A DNA stretch of 64,000 bases from Mycobacterium sp. 141 (GTDB lineage: Bacteria > Actinomycetota > Actinomycetes > Mycobacteriales > Mycobacteriaceae). A program made the translations under genes and the position numbers. The DNA lies in NCBI RefSeq assembly GCF_000382405.1, contig NZ_KB908269.1, positions 35,665-99,664 on the forward strand, in the 5' to 3' direction. The notes beneath the pieces are model-generated. The model made no database searches. It was not told the DNA's origin and worked only from the letters and a program-made list of their open reading frames with translations. This document shows positions 43,489 through 51,487 of this stretch, piece by piece; position 1 is the stretch's first letter; every line of letters starts with the position of its first letter.

Positions 43489-44271
43489 ATGGCCACAGCG
43501 GCACCGACGACAGCCGAACGAATCCGCAGCGCCTGTGCGCGGGGCGGTGACGCAATGCTTGCCGTCGAGGGCATCGAGCCGGTCACATCTCCCGTCCACC
43601 ATCTGCTCGATGACGGCTCGTTCGCCATCACCGTCCCCGCTGCTGGTCCGCTGGGCTCCCAGGTGGCCTCCTCCGGCTCGGCCGGCGTGCAGGCCGTCCT
43701 CGAGCTCACCGACTATGCGCCGCTGCCGCTGCGGGAGCCGGTGCGCTCGCTGGTGTGGGTTCGCGGCCGACTGCAGCAGGTGCCCACCGAAACAGTCGCA
43801 CCGCTGTTGGACCTGATCGCCGGCCAGGACCCCAATCCCGCGCTGCTGCAGGTCAACACCGGAATCGACCAGTCCGACGACAGCTACGTCCTGATCCGTC
43901 TTGAGATCGAGTCGGTGGTCGTGGCCGACGCCACGGGCGCCGAATCGGTGCCGCTGGGCGCGCTCCTACAGGCCCGCCCCGACCCGTTCTCCACGATGGA
44001 ATCGTGCTGGCTGCAGCACATGGAATCGGCTCACCGCGATGTCGTCGAAAGACTGGCGACCCGGTTGCCCATGGCCTTACGCCAGGGCCGAGTGCGACCG
44101 CTGGGCCTGGACCGCTACGGCGTGCAGCTGCGGGTGGAGAGCGCCGACGGCGACCACGACGTCCGGTTGCCGTTCGCCAACCCGGTCGACGACGTCACCG
44201 GACTGAGCCAGGCCATCCGGATCCTCATGGGCTGCCCGTTCCTCAACGGGCTACGCGCGCGGCAAGTCTGA
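43489..44271 (+). CDS. DUF2470 domain protein, iron-regulated (Rv3839-like)
   Basis: 260 residues from the ATG at 43489, which follows AAAGG by 7 bases; a first ATG at 43471 adds six residues. The N-terminal half resembles the split-barrel fold of pyridoxamine 5'-phosphate oxidase-like proteins, and the C-terminal half is the DUF2470 domain (ESAHRDVVERLA...VRPLGLDRYGVQLRVESADGDHDVRLPF). This combination is related to the haem-degrading HugZ type. A haem or iron role is supported by the IdeR box upstream; enzymatic activity is inference. Confidence 0.82.
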   Translation: MATAAPTTAERIRSACARGGDAMLAVEGIEPVTSPVHHLLDDGSFAITVPAAGPLGSQVASSGSAGVQAVLELTDYAPLPLREPVRSLVWVRGRLQQVPTETVAPLLDLIAGQDPNPALLQVNTGIDQSDDSYVLIRLEIESVVVADATGAESVPLGALLQARPDPFSTMESCWLQHMESAHRDVVERLATRLPMALRQGRVRPLGLDRYGVQLRVESADGDHDVRLPFANPVDDVTGLSQAIRILMGCPFLNGLRARQV

Positions 44272-44308
44272 CCTGCCCGGGCAGGCCGGTGCTCCTCGCG
44301 TACGCGGG

Positions 44309-45091
44309 GTGACCGCTACCGTTGCTCCGGTGACCGCGGCCCCGTCGACCGATCCTCAGCGCCGCGGCCTGCGGATCGAAATCGCCGTCGTCCTGGCGGT
44401 GACCTTCGGGCTCAGCGCCTATACCGCGCTGCTGAAGCTGACCGAAGCCGTCCTGCTCGGCCTGTCCGGGCAGACGATCACCCTCAACCCGAAGCGCTCG
44501 CCGTTCGACCTGATCGACCTCGGCTTGCATCTGGCAGGCATCGTCCAGCTGCTGGCTTGGGGTGCCCTGGCGCTCTACCTGTTGTGGCGCAGTGGTTTCA
44601 GCCCGCGCTCGATCGGCTTGGGGCGGCCGCAGTGGCGCGCTGACGGGCTCGGCGGCATCGGCCTGGCCGCGCTGATCGGTCTGCCCGGGTTGGCGTTCTA
44701 TGCCGGCGCGCGGCTGCTCGGCCTGACCGCGACGGTGGAACCGGCCGAACTCTACGACACCTGGTGGCGCATACCTGTGCTGATCGGCGCGGCGTTCGCC
44801 AACGGCTGGGCCGAGGAGATCATCGTGGTGGGTTTCCTGCTCACCCGGCTGCGCCAGCTCGACGTCAGTCCCTGCCGCGCCCTGGTGATTTCGAGCGTCC
44901 TGCGCGGCGCCTACCACCTCTACCAGGGCTACAGCGCCGGCCTGGGCAACATCGTCATGGGGCTGGTGTTCGGTTACGCCTGGCAGCGCACCGGCCGGCT
45001 GTGGCCACTGATCATTGCGCACACCGTGATCGACGCCGTGGCATTCGTCGGCTACGCACTCGCAGCCCGCCATCTCGGCTGGTTGCAGTAA
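44309..45091 (+). CDS. CPBP family intramembrane metalloprotease
   Basis: 260 residues and about eight hydrophobic spans. The CAAX-protease/bacteriocin-processing motifs are seen: EE in GWAEEIIVVGFL (about 172-180), RGAYHLYQG (about 205-215) and the final IIAHTVIDAV with His and Asp. Such enzymes cleave or process membrane proteins; the substrate is unknown. The GTG at 44309 has no strong ribosome-binding site; GTG 44330 is an alternative. It is 30 bases before the LCP-family gene. Confidence 0.85.
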   Translation: MTATVAPVTAAPSTDPQRRGLRIEIAVVLAVTFGLSAYTALLKLTEAVLLGLSGQTITLNPKRSPFDLIDLGLHLAGIVQLLAWGALALYLLWRSGFSPRSIGLGRPQWRADGLGGIGLAALIGLPGLAFYAGARLLGLTATVEPAELYDTWWRIPVLIGAAFANGWAEEIIVVGFLLTRLRQLDVSPCRALVISSVLRGAYHLYQGYSAGLGNIVMGLVFGYAWQRTGRLWPLIIAHTVIDAVAFVGYALAARHLGWLQ

Positions 45092-45121
45092 TCAGATGCG
45101 TTCGGCACGTACATTTTTTCT

Positions 45122-46285
45122 GTGGACGACAACCGGCACCCAGGCCCAGCGCCACGCCGTGAGCCGTCACAGGTGATCCGGCGCGATCCGAACCATCGTC
45201 CCGCCTGGCCGCCGAACCCGCAACCGGCCCCCGTTCGTGCCGGCCCCCCGCCTCCCCGCCGCCCGTCCCCACCAGCAGGGACGCCACCACCACCGCCGCC
45301 TGCCCCGCTCAAGCGCCGGCGCAAACGGCACTGGGGGGCAATCCTGCTGGCCCTGCTGCTGGTCGGGGTGATGGCGCTGGTCGGGGGCGGGGCGTGGATC
45401 GACACGTCGCTGCACCGCATCACGGCGTTCGACTCGTATCCGGACCGTCCGGCACCGGGTCACGGCACCAACTGGTTGCTCGTCGGCTCCGACAGCCGTC
45501 AGGACCTCACCCCCGAGCAGCAGGCCGACCTCGCCACCGGAGGAAACATCGGCAACGGCCGCACCGACACCATCCTGCTGGTGCACATCCCGGCGCTCGG
45601 GTCGAGCACACCCCCGACGATGGTCAGCATCCCGCGAGATTCCTACGTGCCGATACCCGACAACGGCAAGGACAAGATCAACGCCGCATTCTCGCTAGGG
45701 GGCGCACCGCTGCTGGCACAGACCGTCGAGCAGGCCACCGGGCTGCGTCTGGACCATTACGCCGAGATCGGCTTCGGCGGATTCGCCGACCTGGTCGACG
45801 CCGTCGGCGGCGTCACGGTATGCCCGGCCGAGCCGATGAGCGACCCCCTGGCCGGCATCGACCTGCCCGCGGGCTGTCAGCAGCTCGACGGGCGCAACGC
45901 GCTCGGTTTCGTGCGGTCCCGCGCCACACCGCGCGCCGACCTGGACCGCATGGTCCACCAGCGGCAGTTCATGTCGGCGCTGCTGCACCGCGCGACGAGC
46001 CCGGGTGTGCTGCTCAATCCGCTGCGATGGTCTCCCATGGCGCATGCGGCGGCCAAGACGGTCACCGTCGACCAGGACGCGCACGTGTGGGATCTGGCGC
46101 GGCTCGGCTGGGCATTGCACGGCGATCCGGTCACCACCACGGTGCCCATCGGAGACTTCAGCGCGAGCGAATCCGGTTCGGTGGTGGTGTGGGACCACGA
46201 CGCCGCGAGCCGATTGTTCGACGCATTGGCAGCCGATTCGCCGCCACCCGCCGACACCCTCAACGCCAATGAACCAAAAGGTTAG
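45122..46285 (+). CDS. LCP (LytR-CpsA-Psr) family ligase
   Basis: 387 residues; an LCP phosphotransferase that attaches polymers such as arabinogalactan to peptidoglycan. The Pro-rich cytoplasmic N-terminus is followed by a membrane helix (about 70-92) and the LCP domain. Diagnostic motifs are intact: LLVGSDSRQDL, GRTDTILLVHI, VSIPRDSYV, KINAAFSLGG and NALGFVRSRATP. M. tuberculosis has a much shorter gene, Rv3840 (137 residues), at this position, so this is a full-length version. The stop codon at 46283-46285 lies inside the first iron-box-like site of bfrB. Target polymer not deducible. Confidence 0.9.
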   Translation: MDDNRHPGPAPRREPSQVIRRDPNHRPAWPPNPQPAPVRAGPPPPRRPSPPAGTPPPPPPAPLKRRRKRHWGAILLALLLVGVMALVGGGAWIDTSLHRITAFDSYPDRPAPGHGTNWLLVGSDSRQDLTPEQQADLATGGNIGNGRTDTILLVHIPALGSSTPPTMVSIPRDSYVPIPDNGKDKINAAFSLGGAPLLAQTVEQATGLRLDHYAEIGFGGFADLVDAVGGVTVCPAEPMSDPLAGIDLPAGCQQLDGRNALGFVRSRATPRADLDRMVHQRQFMSALLHRATSPGVLLNPLRWSPMAHAAAKTVTVDQDAHVWDLARLGWALHGDPVTTTVPIGDFSASESGSVVVWDHDAASRLFDALAADSPPPADTLNANEPKG

Positions 46286-46378
46286 GCAAAGCTAAAAATA
46301 TCGATCAGCAAATTCGAGCCAGAATGTGTCATCCACGTCACAGGAGTTAGGCAATGCTGACCTCAATGAGGCTGACCT
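46277..46378 (+). promoter_or_regulatory. IdeR box region upstream of bfrB
   Basis: AAAGGTTAGGCAAAGCTAA (46277-46295) matches the IdeR consensus at 15 of 19 positions. Weaker sites follow: AGGAGTTAGGCAATGCTGA (46342-46360) and CCTCAATGAGGCTGACCTT (46361-46379), each 11 of 19. Tandem IdeR sites far upstream of the start are typical of bfrB, where IdeR activates. The first site overlaps the end of the LCP gene. Confidence 0.65.
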
Positions 46379-46418
46379 TCTCAATGCATGCCGTCTGACC
46401 TGCTATATCATCACTGAC

Positions 46419-46967
46419 ATGACAACCACTGGCGCACTCGAAACAAAATTCCACACACTTCTGCAGGACCAAATCCGCAATGAATTCACTGCTTCACAGC
46501 AATACATTGCGATTGCCGTGTATTTCGATGGCGCCGATCTTCCCCAGCTCGCCAAGCACTTCTACAACCAATCGGTCGAAGAACGCAATCACGCGATGAT
46601 GCTGGTGCAGTACCTGCTCGACCGTGACATCGAGGTCGAGATCCCCGGCACCGACGCGGTGTGCAACCAGTTCGACGAGCCCCGCGACGCCCTGCTGCTT
46701 TCGCTCAAGCAGGAGCGCACGGTCACCGAGCAGATCAGCCGACTGGCCAGCGTGGCCCGCGAGGAGGGCGACTACCTCGGCGAGCAGTTCACGCAGTGGT
46801 TCCTCAAGGAGCAGGTCGAAGAGGTGGCGTCGATGTCGACGCTGGTCCGCATCGCCGAGCGTGCCGGTGACAACCTGTTCCATCTGGAGGACTTCGTCGC
46901 CCGCGAAATGGCGGCCACCGCAGGCGCCGATCCCTCGGCTCCCAAAGCCGCCGGGGGCACCCTCTAA
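46419..46967 (+). CDS. bfrB: Ferritin BfrB
   Basis: Iron-storage ferritin of 182 residues (181 in M. tuberculosis), starting with MTTTGALETKFHTLLQDQI at the ATG 46419. The four-helix bundle has the ferroxidase residues in NEFTASQQY, SVEERNHAMMLVQ and the Q/E in LSLKQERTV. It stores excess iron in a 24-mer shell. Regulated by iron boxes upstream. The readings before 46419 are shadow sequence. It is convergent with glpQ1 and overlaps its stop by 4 bases (46964-46967). Confidence 0.95.
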   Translation: MTTTGALETKFHTLLQDQIRNEFTASQQYIAIAVYFDGADLPQLAKHFYNQSVEERNHAMMLVQYLLDRDIEVEIPGTDAVCNQFDEPRDALLLSLKQERTVTEQISRLASVAREEGDYLGEQFTQWFLKEQVEEVASMSTLVRIAERAGDNLFHLEDFVAREMAATAGADPSAPKAAGGTL

Positions 46968-47827
46968 GAGTTCGACACGCCGCCCGTCCCGCCCGCACCG
47001 GTCAGGCCGTTCAGCAGCCAGTCCTTGGTGCGGCCGGGATGGTTGGTGGCTACCCAGGCCACCCCGATATCCCGGCAGAACTGCACGTCCTCGTAATGGT
47101 CCACGGTCCAGCAGTACAGCGCCCGGCCCTGCGCTGCCGCCCGGTCGACCAATTCCGGATGCTCCCGCAACGTGGCGATGGACGGTCCGACGGCCGTGGC
47201 TCCCACCGTCGTCGCCGCGCTTCCGCCCAGGTACCGCGAGGTCTCCCCGAGCAGCACCGTCGGCAGCATCGGCGCAGCCCGCCGGATTCGCCACACCGCG
47301 GCCGCCGAGAAGGACATCACCACGGCCCGGGACAGATCCGCCGACGCGGGTGAGGCGATCCCGTAGCGATGCAGCAGGGCCAGCACCTTGTTCTCCACCA
47401 ATGCGCCATAGCGGACCGGATGCTTGGTCTCGATGAACAGCTTCACCGGCCGGTTCCAGTCCAACACCATCGAGACCAGTGCATCCAGGGTCAGCAGCCC
47501 GGTGTCTCCCTGACCACCGTCGGTGTCCCTGCTGGCATGCCACGATCCGTAGTCGAGGTCGCGCAGCTCGGAGAGGGACATTTCACTGACCAACCCGGTA
47601 CCCGTCGACGTGCGATCCACCCGGCGGTCGTGCACGCACACCAGGTGTCCGTCGCGGGTGAGCCGCACATCGCATTCGACACCGTCGGCTCCCTCCCGCA
47701 GCGCGAGATCATAGGCGGCAAGGGTGTGTTCGGGCCGGTCCGCGGAGGCCCCGCGATGCGCCACCACAAACGGATGCGATGGACCCGGTGTCGCTGGCTC
47801 TTCGGCAGCGGCTTCGCCCGCGTTCAT
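46964..47827 (-). CDS. glpQ1: Glycerophosphodiester phosphodiesterase (GlpQ1)
   Basis: Hydrolyses glycerophosphodiesters to glycerol-3-phosphate and alcohol. 287 residues from the ATG at 47827 (MNAGEAA...), 13 residues shorter than the open frame. TIM-barrel GDPD motifs: VAHRGASADRPEHTLAAYDLA with the catalytic HRG, GVECDVRLTRDGHLVCVHD and the conserved FIETKH. No signal peptide, so cytoplasmic. Convergent with bfrB. Confidence 0.9.
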   Translation of the reverse strand: MNAGEAAAEEPATPGPSHPFVVAHRGASADRPEHTLAAYDLALREGADGVECDVRLTRDGHLVCVHDRRVDRTSTGTGLVSEMSLSELRDLDYGSWHASRDTDGGQGDTGLLTLDALVSMVLDWNRPVKLFIETKHPVRYGALVENKVLALLHRYGIASPASADLSRAVVMSFSAAAVWRIRRAAPMLPTVLLGETSRYLGGSAATTVGATAVGPSIATLREHPELVDRAAAQGRALYCWTVDHYEDVQFCRDIGVAWVATNHPGRTKDWLLNGLTGAGGTGGVSNS

Positions 47828-47831
47828 ACCG

Positions 47832-48968
47832 CTATGCTGCCGGGTTTTGCCCTCGGGTCTCAACCGGAACCGCCGATTCCGGCTCGTCCGCAGCGCCGGC
47901 GGGGTGCGTCGGATCGTTTGGTTCGCTTGCGTCCGGGTCGCTTGCCACCACCACCCAGCGCCGGGTGCTGTGCTCGCCCGGGGCGCCCTCGAAACCGAGA
48001 TATACCCGCGAGACCAGCACGATCGTAGCCAGGGCCAGCAGATACCCGACGGCGACGGTCACGTTGTCGTCGGCAAGGTTCTGCGTGCTGTTGGCAAAGA
48101 ACGTGACGACGACGGTGTCGACGACCGACCACAGCGCGACGACGGCGCTGAGCGCCCACACGATCCACCACACCACGATCGGGCGGTGCAGCCGCGTCAG
48201 CCGGCCCTCCACGGTCGCCAGCTCGATCACGTACACCGGTGTGAACACCACGTTGATTCCGGGGATCAGCGTGAGTGCCCACACCTGCGCGGCGGGGTGC
48301 GGGTCGGTCTGCCCGCGTTCGGCATAGGCGGCCGCACGTCGTGCGATGAGCCATTTGACCAAGATCACCGCGGTGATGCCCAGGATGACGAGCGCCACGA
48401 GGCTGGCCAACACACCGAAGACCACCGCCGCGGCGGCGATCCACGGATTCAGCAGGATGCTGCGGTTGATCAGCATCAGCGCGTAGCGCAGCACATGAGC
48501 TAAGGCCGCGACACCGAGCGCCACCATGGTGGCGACCAGCATGGTGCGCACAGTTGCTGGTTGGGGCCCGGCATGTTCGCGGGCCTGCTCCTCGCCGGCG
48601 ACATCGAAATGCTGCTGCAGGCCCCAGCGCGGGACGACGGGGTAGTGAGGGGTGGGCCCGAGCGGCCCGCGCCGCAGGCGGCGTCGCGGCGGCGCGCCCG
48701 GGCGCAGCGCGACCCAGCGATAGCCGGGCGCCGGGCGAGATGGGGTCGCCTGCGGCGACCGCTTGCCTTGCGGCTGGGCGGACCCGTGCGGCTGTGGAGG
48801 TGGTGTCGGAGCGGCCTGCGGAGGCGGCGACAGACCCGGCCCGCCCGGCGGCGGTGTCCACTGCACCACCGATGGCGCGAGCAACGTGCCACCGCACCGC
48901 GGGCACCACGACCGCTGCCGGTCACGCACGTTCCAGCGCGTTCCGCACTGCGAACACACCTGGATCAT
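47832..48968 (-). CDS. DUF4328 membrane protein (Rv3843c-like)
   Basis: 378 residues. It begins with a zinc-ribbon-like pair, CSQCGTRW and CPRCGG (CxxC...CxxC, about 5-25), then a Pro-rich cytoplasmic part (about 30-110), and the DUF4328 membrane region with four to five helices (about 140-320). The motifs NPWIAAAAVVFG, AERGQTDP and WALTLIPGINVVFTPVYVIEL are characteristic. Function unknown. It follows glpQ1 upstream on the same strand (4 bases apart), so they could share a transcript. Confidence 0.8.
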   Translation of the reverse strand: MIQVCSQCGTRWNVRDRQRSWCPRCGGTLLAPSVVQWTPPPGGPGLSPPPQAAPTPPPQPHGSAQPQGKRSPQATPSRPAPGYRWVALRPGAPPRRRLRRGPLGPTPHYPVVPRWGLQQHFDVAGEEQAREHAGPQPATVRTMLVATMVALGVAALAHVLRYALMLINRSILLNPWIAAAAVVFGVLASLVALVILGITAVILVKWLIARRAAAYAERGQTDPHPAAQVWALTLIPGINVVFTPVYVIELATVEGRLTRLHRPIVVWWIVWALSAVVALWSVVDTVVVTFFANSTQNLADDNVTVAVGYLLALATIVLVSRVYLGFEGAPGEHSTRRWVVVASDPDASEPNDPTHPAGAADEPESAVPVETRGQNPAA

Positions 48969-49002
48969 CGGTTCAGCCTAGCGACGGTTGCGGAGCGGCC
49001 TC

Positions 49003-49353
49003 TCACACGCTGCCAGGACTGCCGTCGTCGGTGACCACTGGCCGGCCGGCGCCCACCCAAGCCAGCATTCCGCCGTCGACATTGGTGGGCGCGTATCCGT
49101 TGCGCGCGAGGTAGTTGGCAACACGCAACGAGCGGCCGCCCGCGTGGCACACCACGAACAATTCGGCATCTGGGTCGATCTCGGCCATCCGGGCCGGCAC
49201 ATCGCCCATCGGGATGTGCTGGGCCCCCGCCACATGACCGCGTTGCCACTCGTCGTCCTCGCGCACATCGAGCAGTACCACCGTCTCACCGAAAGTCGCC
49301 GGAACAGCGGCAATACCGACCTGCGCGACCTCAACGTCGTCCATACCGTCCAT
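49003..49353 (-). CDS. Rhodanese-like domain protein
   Basis: 116 residues from ATG 49353 (MDGMDDVEVAQ); 49344 and a longer frame to 49380 are alternatives. Single rhodanese domain with the active-site Cys in CHAGGRS (about 75-81), VLLDVREDDEWQRGHVAGA and LDGGMLAW-like ending (NVDGGMLAWVGAG). It probably moves sulfane sulfur; the acceptor is unknown. It reads away from the intergenic region that has the DnaA-box-like cluster. Confidence 0.85.
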   Translation of the reverse strand: MDGMDDVEVAQVGIAAVPATFGETVVLLDVREDDEWQRGHVAGAQHIPMGDVPARMAEIDPDAELFVVCHAGGRSLRVANYLARNGYAPTNVDGGMLAWVGAGRPVVTDDGSPGSV

Positions 49354-49834
49354 GCTTGCACGCGGATTCGTGCGATGCATCCAGTCCCCGGCCCGACTGT
49401 TGGTTTAGCAATCCGAAACTATCCACAGTTTCCACAGGTTCATCCACAGGCCGGTACCTGTGCCGGTGCGCGTCAACCGGGTTTAGCTGTGCGCATGCTG
49501 ATCACCGTTGTGGATAACCCTGTGTTCGTCTGCCTATCGATCAACAGCCGCTCAGGTCCGAGCGAAATGAGTTGTTCGGCTAACCATTCATCTCGGCACA
49601 TCGCCGTGGTATCTCCTGCGGCCAACCGGTGCACATCGGGTCGCGGCCGGCTGTCGAAGCCATCCCGCACCGCCTGACCGGGCGGACCCCAGAGCGGGGT
49701 CGGTGCCTGGGGTTTTGCGGTGGGAGACGGTGGATTTTTGCCCACCCGCCCAAGGGTCTATGCTCGGCGTCACACCAGCCGTTGTGACAGAACTCACTGG
49801 GGCGAACGTTGATCCTGCAGTTCAGGAGTGTCTG
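49354..49834. other. Non-coding region with DnaA-box-like cluster
   Basis: About 480 bases with no credible gene between the rhodanese and a small membrane protein. Short open readings lack start signals. The right part (49640-49800) shows nothing recognised. The cluster is listed separately. The region must also hold the rhodanese promoter on the minus strand. Confidence 0.5.
49419..49517. promoter_or_regulatory. Cluster of DnaA-box-like 9-mers
   Basis: Four sites in 99 bases. Plus strand: CTATCCACA (49419-49427, 8 of 9 to TTATCCACA), GTTTCCACA (49428-49436, 7 of 9), TCATCCACA (49440-49448, 8 of 9). Minus strand: TTATCCACA, perfect (49509-49517, TGTGGATAA on +). The first three are closely spaced head-to-tail. 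Candidate DnaA-binding site outside oriC. Confidence 0.55.
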
Positions 49835-49993
49835 ATGGCATCACATCCAATGGGCTCCGGGAGGGTCGTACCGCATCCTGAGCGGCATCCATCCGGCTGT
49901 CTGCACACGCAGAATCAGCTCATGGTCTTTCTCCGCGCGAGCGCTATCGCGCTGATCCTGCTGGGCGTCCTGGCGCTGATCGTCTGGATCTGA
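49835..49993 (+). CDS. Small membrane protein (hypothetical)
   Basis: 52 residues from the ATG at 49835, with AGGAG 8 bases upstream. A polar first half with His and Pro (SHPMGSGRVVPHPERHPS) ends in a single hydrophobic helix (about 32-52, FLRASAIALILLGVLALIVWI). No family recognised. The ribosome-binding site and the terminal helix are the support. It precedes sodA by 127 bases. Confidence 0.5.
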   Translation: MASHPMGSGRVVPHPERHPSGCLHTQNQLMVFLRASAIALILLGVLALIVWI

Positions 49994-50120
49994 CTGCCGA
50001 ACCGTCGGGTCCACATGTGAGGGATGACACGCATCGTTGCGATGCGCGTTGCGATGAAGCAATGTGTACGACGATCTTGTGGACGCCCGGCGCGATCGAC
50101 CAATTTGAGGAAGGACTCAC

Positions 50121-50744
50121 GTGGCTGAATACACCCTGCCCGACCTGGATTACGACTACGGAGCGCTTGAACCGCACATCTCCGGACAGATCAACGAGCT
50201 GCACCACAGCAAACATCACGCAGCGTATGTCAAGGGTGTCAACGACGCGGTGGCCAAGCTTGAGGAAGCCCGCGCCAACGGCGATCACGCCGCCATCTTC
50301 CTCAACGAGAAGAACCTCGCCTTCCACCTGGGCGGGCACGTCAACCACTCGATCTGGTGGAAGAACCTCTCCCCGAACGGTGGTGACAAGCCGACCGGCG
50401 ACCTCGCTGCGGCCATCGACGACCAGTTCGGTTCGTTCGACAAGTTCCAGGCTCAGTTCACCGCTGCCGCCAACGGTCTGCAGGGTTCAGGCTGGGCGGT
50501 GCTCGGTTACGACAGCCTCGGTGACCGGCTGCTGACCTTCCAGCTCTACGACCAGCAGGCCAACGTGCCCCTCGGCATCATTCCGCTGCTGCAGGTCGAC
50601 ATGTGGGAGCACGCCTTCTACCTGCAGTACAAGAACGTCAAGGCCGACTATGTGAAGGCGTTCTGGAACGTCGTCAACTGGGAGGACGTCCAGAACCGGT
50701 ACGCGGCCGCGACCTCGAAGGCAAACGGCCTGATCTTCGGCTGA
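50121..50744 (+). CDS. sodA: Superoxide dismutase SodA (Mn-type predicted)
   Basis: Converts superoxide to hydrogen peroxide and oxygen. 207 residues from a GTG with AGGAAGGA upstream. Metal ligands His28, His76, Asp160 and His164 are intact. The residues that decide metal choice are Gln145-Gln146 (YDQQAN), where the M. tuberculosis iron enzyme has His145 (YDHQTN); an H145Q change is known to shift the metal, so manganese is predicted. No signal peptide. A strong terminator follows. Confidence 0.94.
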   Translation: MAEYTLPDLDYDYGALEPHISGQINELHHSKHHAAYVKGVNDAVAKLEEARANGDHAAIFLNEKNLAFHLGGHVNHSIWWKNLSPNGGDKPTGDLAAAIDDQFGSFDKFQAQFTAAANGLQGSGWAVLGYDSLGDRLLTFQLYDQQANVPLGIIPLLQVDMWEHAFYLQYKNVKADYVKAFWNVVNWEDVQNRYAAATSKANGLIFG

Positions 50745-50783
50745 CCCGGTCTCATCCGGTCCGGGGATCGATTCGATCTCTCC

Positions 50784-50822
50784 AGAATGGGGCGTCGCGC
50801 AGTTTGCGCGACGCCCCGTTCT
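50784..50822 (+). terminator. Intrinsic terminator of sodA
   Basis: A 13-bp perfect stem GGGGCGTCGCGCA / TGCGCGACGCCCC with a GTT loop (50789-50817), extended by AGAAT / GTTCT to about 18 paired positions with one wobble, followed by CGTATT. It is 39 bases after the sodA stop. Confidence 0.85.
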
Positions 50823-50953
50823 CGTATTGAGACCTGGCCGATCCCGTTTTCCCTTGCACGACCCACGCACCTGCCGCATGCTGAAGTGATCGAGTGTGAA
50901 CAGATGCGAACAGAAAGGTGCCGGCGCCCCAACTCCTATGTCCGGGAGGCGAA

Positions 50954-51487
50954 ATGGACTCTGGGTCTTCTCGGGCGATCGAAATCGCCCCGTTTCAGTC
51001 CGGCGGGTTCCTCAAGGGGTTCGTGGTGTCTGGGCGTTGGCCGGACACCACGAAAGAATGGGCCCAGCTGCTGATTGTGACCGTGCGGATCGCGTCGGTA
51101 CCCGGATTACTCTCCACTACAACGATTTTCGGGGTCCGCGAGGAACTGCCCGAGCAGCCTCAGCCCGGTACGATCGGACTCGTACTCGCCGAGGGACCGG
51201 TAGTGGGTGAGTCTGCGTTGCCGCCAGGCTATTTCGCCGCTCATCAACCGCCCGCACTCCTGATACTTCATCCACCGTCCGAGACCACACCGTCGCTGCC
51301 CGAATGCACCGGTGCCGCATCGGGCTGCGTATTGCTGCCCGGTCTGCCTTATCTCGGGCTGGATCATCGGGCGGCGTGGGTGGAGGCCGAGTCCGACGGC
51401 ACCGTCACGTCGATGGTGAGTCGAGTCGGTGTAGACCCGATCAGTCATCCGGATACCGCAATTCTCGCCATGCTGCTTGCCGCATGA
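50954..51487 (+). CDS. Conserved hypothetical protein (Rv3847-like)
   Basis: 177 residues from the ATG at 50954, which has GGGAGG 4 bases upstream; the length equals that of M. tuberculosis Rv3847. No family assigned. The sequence is compact and hydrophobic with Pro-rich turns (EELPEQPQPGTIG, HQPPALLILHPPSE) and a pair of Cys (PECTGAASGCVLL). No signal peptide. It is conserved in mycobacteria between sodA and espR, but no function is known. Confidence 0.8.
   Translation: MDSGSSRAIEIAPFQSGGFLKGFVVSGRWPDTTKEWAQLLIVTVRIASVPGLLSTTTIFGVREELPEQPQPGTIGLVLAEGPVVGESALPPGYFAAHQPPALLILHPPSETTPSLPECTGAASGCVLLPGLPYLGLDHRAAWVEAESDGTVTSMVSRVGVDPISHPDTAILAMLLAA

Noticed and set aside
49419..49517. Chromosomal replication origin oriC
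   Set aside because: dnaA and dnaN are not adjacent and no AT-rich unwinding element is seen; the surrounding genes correspond to the Rv3843-Rv3846 region.
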